A stretch of DNA of 64,000 nucleotides from Kryptolebias marmoratus. Lineage: Eukaryota; Chordata; Actinopteri; Cyprinodontiformes; Rivulidae. Position 1 is the first letter of the stretch; each line of letters opens with the position of its first letter. Made by a program: the position numbers and the translations under genes. The DNA lies in assembly GCF_001649575.2 (NCBI RefSeq), contig NC_051437.1, positions 19,688,584 through 19,752,583 of the forward strand, given 5' to 3'. Below, piece by piece: positions 52,391-64,000 of the stretch. A model generated the notes under the pieces. That model was not told the DNA's origin and searched no databases. It worked only from the letters and a program-made list of their open reading frames with translations.

Positions 52391-53754
52391 CTTGTGTATC
52401 TTTGTGGTAAATTTACATATGGGTGACTGAGGGAAACCTTTGGATAATATCCTCATAATAATGTAGTTTATCTTGTTTTTTTAAAGAACACTATGTTGTA
52501 ATCAATTCTGCTCAGATTTCAAACCACATTTACTAATTTCTCTGAATAAAACGTAAAGATGCGACTGCAGTCACCATTCCAATTAAAATCTTATTTAGCA
52601 GAGCAGCTGGTGTTTCACAATAAACTGGTTCTCAAAGTCCTTTTCCCAAAGCTATCCTAATTAATTTAAAACAAGCCTAATTTGTAAATGGCACAGAGCA
52701 GAGCCTCTTATTAACTTCCTTGTTGTGTCACGCTGAACATCTGCTTGAAAGCTGGTTTAGTTTAACACAAATGTGTACCTTAGTTTACATTTAAATGGCT
52801 CAGTATTTTCTTTTCTACCTTTCACAAAAAAACACATCAAAGTATGTCAGAATTAAAAACAAGTCTTCCTTAGGTTAAAATTACATCCAGGCTTCCTGAA
52901 ACTAGTTTCATTTCATTTGTTTTCTCTTAACTCTGCATTTGCATCAGAGGTGAAAGGAAGTTTGCAAATTATTTTTTGAAGTAAAACAGAACGACAGACA
53001 TTCACCTGAACTAAAAGCCCCGTGTAGATAAGTGACTTCACGCACTGACATTTAAATATTAGCAGCAAGTGTAATTTTAAAAAAAACACTAGTTAATTTA
53101 GCTTTATTATAAACAATGAACAGAAAACACTGCAAACCTCCACAAAACTGAGATGTGAATAATGAGAGAATTATACATAAAAAGACCCCCAACTGAGCTT
53201 TTAATTTTTGGACTTTTTGCCTGTTTTTTATGTTTTGTATTTCTTTTGAACTCCTGTAAAATGGAACTGCAGCATCGTGTTAAATCAAACTTCATGCTGC
53301 CAGAAAATACTAAAAGTTTTAATGTGACTCGACAGTTTATTGAAGATTACTTGAGCTTAGTAAAAATTCTGGTTCATCTTTTGTCCAAAGCCTTGCACCC
53401 TTTTTTATTTAATCTCTCATACAGGTTATTAACATCTTAAAAACAGCGCTGATAAATGTTCAAGTTTGAAAACAGCAGCACAAAGCACACAATATTCTGT
53501 CTTACACTGGAGTTATTTGCATTTTTAAAAATAAACGTAGCACAAAAAGTCAGGAAACTTGTGTTTGTTTGATTATTGTTTTAGTTGCAACAATATTACT
53601 TTGGAATAAAATATATACTGTTGAAAAGCCTGAATATTTCCCCTTAAATGGTGCCACATTTGTGGGTTTAGCCCATGACAAACTTGTCAGACCTTCATTC
53701 CCAAAGACAAACTGCTTATTCTGCCTCCTGTTTCGAGCTCCGTTTGACTGATCT
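52022..53754. other. Intergenic, no supported gene
   Basis: AT-rich DNA containing a (TA)n microsatellite (52354-52384). The frame at 53162-53440 is AT-rich, hydrophobic by composition and without support. No ctnnbip1 exon could be recognised here. Confidence 0.5.
52354..52384. repeat. (TA)n microsatellite
   Basis: About 15 TA units, followed by CATATA. Confidence 0.95.
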
Positions 53755-54185
53755 GGACAGGGCCCTGAAACCCTCTGCAGGTTCCTTCTAACGAGGGGCG
53801 TCGGAGACGAGCCATGGGCGAAGTGGGCGTCCCACGAGGTGAGATTCTGCAACCAATCCTGCATCTCCACAGTCTGGGACCGAACTCCAGCCTCTAAGAC
53901 GACAACCCACAGAGCGGGGGTTTATCAGAGACCACCTTCAGATTTTGGGAGCAGAGGATGGACGGGCCTGACTGCAGTTCTGACGTCAACCCCGCTGGAC
54001 GCCTATGGGATCAGCCCGGGCGTGCTGTTCGTTCCAAAGTGACCAACACAACCATCTTGGCTGACTTACGATAAATGCTGGTTGAGGAATGGGCCGCTGT
54101 CCCACAGCAGAGCGTCACCAAGCTGGTGGGCAGCATGAGGAGGAGCTGCCAGGCTGTGTATGGTTCTTCCACATGCTACTGAGGC
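53755..54185 (+). mobile_element. Tc1/mariner-like transposase relic
   Basis: In shifting plus-strand frames it encodes NPAGRLWDQPGRAVR, a decayed form of the NPIEHLWDxLxRxVR-type block. It then gives AVPQQSVTKLVGSMRR and YGSSTCY before a stop, resembling the C-terminal end of Tc1-like transposases. Frameshifts and missing N-terminal part show it is dead. Confidence 0.6.
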
Positions 54186-54438
54186 CTCTGTTTGTTAAAT
54201 GGAAAAACTGTTTAAGTGACAATATGTCTTGTTTCTCCCAACTTTAATCATCCAATCCAGTGAGCACCAAACAAGCGGCAAAAAGCAAAACGGACTGATT
54301 GATAGATTGAAGATTTGGCGAGTTTTTCATGGTCGCAACCCACAAACTCACCTCTGCTGCTCAACCCACACACGTTTTTTATTAACAAATGCTGCTCCAT
54401 TCAAGGGGGGAAAAACCAGGCTTTCCAACAGAGGAAGA

Positions 54439-54444
54439 TTTATT
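54439..54444 (-). terminator. lzic: Candidate lzic polyadenylation signal
   Basis: TTTATT on the plus strand, AATAAA on the minus strand, about 290 bases past the lzic stop codon. Confidence 0.5.
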
Positions 54445-54734
54445 GCCAAGATGCATTTGTACAATAAAGAAACAATCAACTAAATTCAAATTTCCTTATG
54501 TTTTCTACTTAGTTTATATATTAAATCACATCCTCGTACCAACACTAATACAATTTCTAAACAAATAAAAGACATTTATAAAAGCTGACAGGTATAAAAG
54601 AGCACTCTGAAAAAGAGTTAGCTTCTATGGGAACACTTTAAAATGCACTGATCATTTACAAAATCTGTAATCAGTTGGCACATTTCTGTCTTAATAAAAA
54701 CACAGTGTTTTAAAATGAACAGTTTGTAAACTCG

Positions 54735-57504
<2,770 letters not shown>

Positions 57505-57615
57505 ACATGTCAAAATAGAATAGAATAGAATACCTCAAGAGCTCGACAACCCAGACAGCATTATAGAAGCAAATTTCCCCATTGTGGGATCAATAAAGTT
57601 TATCTTATCTTATCT
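57505..57615 (+). mobile_element. LINE 3' end with (TCTTA)n tail
   Basis: AATAG units, then CAAATTTCCCCATTGTGGGA, TCAATAAAGTTTATC and a TTATCTTATCTTATCT tail. This is the typical 3' end of a fish non-LTR retrotransposon. It lies in the lzic-nmnat1 intergenic space. Clade not assigned. Confidence 0.65.
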
Positions 57616-58194
57616 GCTCTTAAGCTGATTTATCATTTAATAACTGCACAGCAGATGTGAAAGTCTTTTTTTTTCAGTCCAAAGGACATCCCAGTTCTCC
57701 AGAATGTCATGTCTGCAAGAATCATTTCAGTTACATTAGACTCAATACTTCCTGGTACAAATGAAAACACAGGTACAGTTCATCCTTCCTATCCAGAATA
57801 AACATTGCATTTAAGAAATAAACAGTATAGATATGTTACTAGCCATAATTTTAATGTCAGTTTATCTGGAATAATTGCCCATTTAATATGCTTGTAGTTG
57901 TTCTGTTTTAGTATTTCAGATATCCACAATGTTCATTATTAAAAAGAATTTTTTTTTGTCATATGTAGAGTTGAAAGTTGAATACACACGGATGGAGAAA
58001 GTGGCATAATTCCTCATGAGACATTTGTCTTTAAACTAATGACCTTTGAAATATCTGAAATGTTGATTCTCAATAGAATAAATTCAAATTTTTATATTTA
58101 AAATGTGTATTCTGACAAGAAACTTTTGCGTTATGAATTTCTGTTTTTATCGATTCCCCTCTACATATTATATGATAAATATGCTTGCCATAAA

Positions 58195-58311
58195 GTTCTT
58201 GGGTCAGTTTGCATCCAGCCAATCAGATTTGTTTATCGTACCGTAGTCGCATACGTCAGCACGTACAGGAAGTGTGTGACATATCAATCCGCTGAAAGTT
58301 TGTTTCTGCAG
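58195..58311 (+). promoter_or_regulatory. nmnat1: Putative nmnat1 promoter and non-coding exon 1
   Basis: A cluster of a CCAAT box (58219-58223), a CRE-like ACGTCA (58253-58258) and an ETS-type GGAAGTG (58268-58274), followed by a good splice donor CTGCAG|GTAATT (58311/58312). Human NMNAT1 also starts with a non-coding exon. The coding exon here begins at an acceptor at 58635/58636, so a donor upstream is required; this one is the best I can see. Confidence 0.5.
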
Positions 58312-58653
58312 GTAATTCAAGACAGAAATATTAGACTTTTACATGAGAAATCATGACATTTACGGCCACATTGTAGTTTTAGTTCATGTTTTGTCTTCTC
58401 AAAATGATTTTGTTTTAAAAAAAAATGGCGGTTCTTAAATGTAAAGCTATTTATTTACATTTAGGTTTAAAAGAAGCTAACAGCTTTTAGCTTATCTTAG
58501 TTAATCATTAAAGCTTTATTAGCGCGTCTTCTTTTTAGGTATGCGTGTAATAAATTGTCTCTAAAAAATAAAAGAGCCAAAAGCACATCGCATTTAAAGG
58601 TCACAGTTTTTAATCAGCTTTTGTCTCTGTTGTAGAGTAAATCCAGTCCCAGT

Positions 58654-61861
<3,208 letters not shown>

Positions 61862-62099
61862 TGAAGCTCACTGCTGGAAAACACAGAAGAATTTCAAACA
61901 AATCAGACAAGCCCGATTCCGCTGAAGCTTCCACTAGTGCCTAAACTGTAGATCGACCTTTGTGATGAGGGCGTTTTTGGAGAAATTTGTATTTTTCTGA
62001 CTGAAGTAGTTTAGAAACTGTTTCATGTTTGCAGAGCTGAAACGACACGAGTGGAAAAAACAAAACTGAGCACAAGTTCAACTAGTTTTCACTGCTAAA

Positions 62100-62197
62100 A
62101 ATAAACTTTGTTTGCAGCAACGAAACAAGGGTTTTAATTCAGGGTAAAAAGTTTTAATTTAAATAATGTTTCTTATTGCATAAAAAAACCCAATAAA
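62100..62197 (+). terminator. nmnat1: Candidate nmnat1 polyadenylation signals
   Basis: AATAAA at 62100-62105 followed by CTTTGTTTG, and a second AATAAA at 62192-62197 followed by a TGTTTGCTTGAG stretch. Either would give a short 3' UTR of 240-350 bases. Confidence 0.5.
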
Positions 62198-63372
62198 AAT
62201 ACTTTTAAATCAGTGTTTGCTTGAGTATCAGTTTGTTACATGTTTCTCACTCAGTTGGAATTTTCCATCTGTTTCTCTTCCCCTCAATGAAGCTAAAAAT
62301 AAAGAACTCTTTGTTTCCCAAATTGGAATCCCCTTTTTTAATCTTACAATTCACAGATTGAGGGGTGGGGGGGATTGCTAATCCTGTCTGTTGAGTCTGA
62401 TCTCTGCTGTTTGAATAAAACAGTTTTAATGGGGAACGTTAACACATCCTGCAGTTCATCGCTGCTGTCAGGTTACAGATGAGGAAAGTTACTAACAACT
62501 CTGATCTCATCTGGGCTCCTGTTCAAGAGAAAAGCTTGCATAAAATAAATGAAAATATTACAGGCTAATATTAAATACAGGCAATAAAGCTGTGACTTTA
62601 TTTGAGATAACTCAGTCATCCCAAATTTGCTTTTTTTTTTTTTTTTGTAAACAGCTCAGCATCATGTGCACCGGCCGTGATTTGCATAAAAGCACTTGGC
62701 AGAAAAACGAGGGTAATGATGTTTGTCTTCCTGCAAACTGGAGCTGGTTGAATTCCTTCTGCACTGCATGTCTTTAATGCCGATCTTATTTTTCTTTTCT
62801 TTTTTTTTACACGGACAGGTTTGCTGTTTTCAGTGGGGAACCAGTGTTTGTTTGGTCTGTTTGATTTGAAGCCAACAGAAGGTTTAATGCACAGCTCAGA
62901 CGTTAACAGATGAAAATGATGACCCCTCGTCTCCCTTTTAACTCAGTCGATTTGTGATTTGTGTGAAACTAATAAGAACCGGATGGTTTTTATTCGCCTG
63001 TGGCAGCAGTCCGGATGAATTTCAGTTATTTTGATTTATCTTACACTTATTTTTCCTTTCTGAAGAGTGCATTTTCCTCCACTTTTCATTTTAACACCTG
63101 AGGCAAACAAGTTTTTAAAAAAAGCTGCTCGTCGGTGAACTGTAAACCTGTTTGACATGTTTCCATTCCCATTTACACCTTGACAGCGATGAGAACCCCT
63201 CCCACGCCCTCACGTGCTCCTCGTATGACAACAGACCAGGGGAGGATACGCCCTCTATTATTTCTTAACTTTAAAAGAAACAACAACAGCTTATTTAAGC
63301 AGATCTCAGAGCTCTGGATCACTCTGATCACACGTTATCTCGAACAGATCCGTGAGAAGAGAAATAATCAAT
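62198..63372 (+). promoter_or_regulatory. rbp7: nmnat1-rbp7 intergenic region and rbp7 promoter side
   Basis: Contains an octamer ATTTGCAT near 62680-62687. There is no TATA box I can assign. The frame at 63180-63425 merely reads through the rbp7 start in another phase. The 5' UTR limit is unknown. Confidence 0.3.
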
Positions 63373-64000
63373 ATGCCGACCAGTTTCTGTGGTACATGGG
63401 ACATGATCAGCAATGTCAACTTTGATGGTTACATGAATGCACTTGGTGAGTACTTTAAGCCTGTTTTATTCCCAAAATATACTCTCTGGCATTGAAACTT
63501 GCTGAACAATTTGAGATATATGTATTTATTTAATACCATGTTGCAAAAATGCACCGATAACTTTGTCTAACATTAAATAAAATGCAACTACAAAAGAAAA
63601 TGGTGTTATCTGTGGTTGTGCATGAGTTTATGAGTTTTTTTCCCCTCTACAATTCCAGGTATCAACACCTACGTGCGAAAGATCGCTCTGAGGCTGAAGC
63701 TGAGGAAGGTGATTGAGCAGCAGGGCGACCTGTTCATCATCAAAACTCTCAGCAGCTTCAGAAACTACACCTTCTCCTTCAGAGCTGGCCAGGAGTTTAA
63801 GGAGTTTACAAAGGGACTGGACAACAGGCACGTCAAGGTGAGGGCGACTGGCAGGAGTGTGGAATAAACCCTAACAATAACAAGGGTTAATTTAAATAAA
63901 AATGTCTCGGTGTGTGAATGTTAGCTGTTGTGATTTATTCTCATTTTCCCACCCTCTCTCGGTGCAGTCAGCGGTGACATGGCAGAAGAATAAACTGGTG
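63373..64000 (+). CDS. rbp7: Cellular retinol-binding protein 7 (partial, runs off window)
   Basis: Cytosolic lipid-binding protein of the FABP/CRBP family that carries retinol. Exons seen: 63373-63445, 63659-63837 (179 nt, the usual exon 2 size in this family) and 63968-64000 (start of exon 3, cut by the window end). Residues 1-25 MPTSFCGTWDMISNVNFDGY and onwards contain the family's N-terminal GTW and NF-GYM-ALG pattern. The second exon has VRKIA, the retinol-contacting Lys at position 41, VIEQQGD and FRNYTF. GLDNR and VIEQ favour RBP7 over RBP1 and RBP5, and location next to nmnat1 agrees with human RBP7. The K-P-x-K motif usual near Lys41 reads KLRK here, so the proline is lost. Residue 108, which separates retinol-type variants, lies outside the window. 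Confidence 0.93.

Noticed and set aside
53162..53440. 92-codon hydrophobic plus-strand frame
   Set aside because: AT-rich intergenic sequence gives Phe/Leu/Cys by composition. No start context, domain or splice support.

Overview
This is vertebrate nuclear DNA, almost certainly from a ray-finned fish. The evidence is intron-rich genes with GT/AG splice sites and proteins that align closely with calsyntenin-1, LZIC, NMNAT1 and RBP7. It also carries teleost-type repeats: Tc1-like relics, L2/Rex-type LINE ends, a tRNA-derived SINE and hAT MITEs. I cannot fix the species; the repeats feel percomorph, perhaps killifish-like, which is only an impression. There is one assembly gap (10498-11084).

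Layout. Bases 1-16.8 kb look intergenic and are rich in repeats, including several copies of one ~380-bp unclassified repeat family. An isolated coding-looking last exon lies on the minus strand near 17.3 kb. clstn1 runs on the plus strand from 19,938 to 49,005: 19 coding exons, a 12-kb first intron, a 30-nt in-frame microexon and a 51-nt cassette-like exon. It encodes 971 or 981 residues, the same two lengths as the human isoforms. About 2.9 kb past its stop is an intact 47-codon ORF with a signal-peptide-like start (51,878-52,021); I do not recognise it. lzic follows on the minus strand (54,735-56,922, six coding exons, 189 aa), convergent with clstn1. nmnat1 is divergent from lzic (58,661-61,861, four coding exons, 274 aa). 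rbp7 starts at 63,373 and runs off the window.

The lzic/nmnat1/rbp7 block matches the human 1p36.22 order and orientation. clstn1 is flipped relative to that block compared with human, and no ctnnbip1 coding sequence was recognised between clstn1 and lzic. The genes do not form a pathway: clstn1 is a neuronal membrane cargo adaptor for kinesin-1, lzic an ICAT-domain protein, nmnat1 a nuclear NAD synthase and rbp7 a cytosolic retinol carrier.

The observations most worth following up are the 47-aa secreted-peptide candidate, the 33-codon orphan exon, the repeat family with a near-palindromic end (one copy split by a LINE), and two overlapping start codons in nmnat1.
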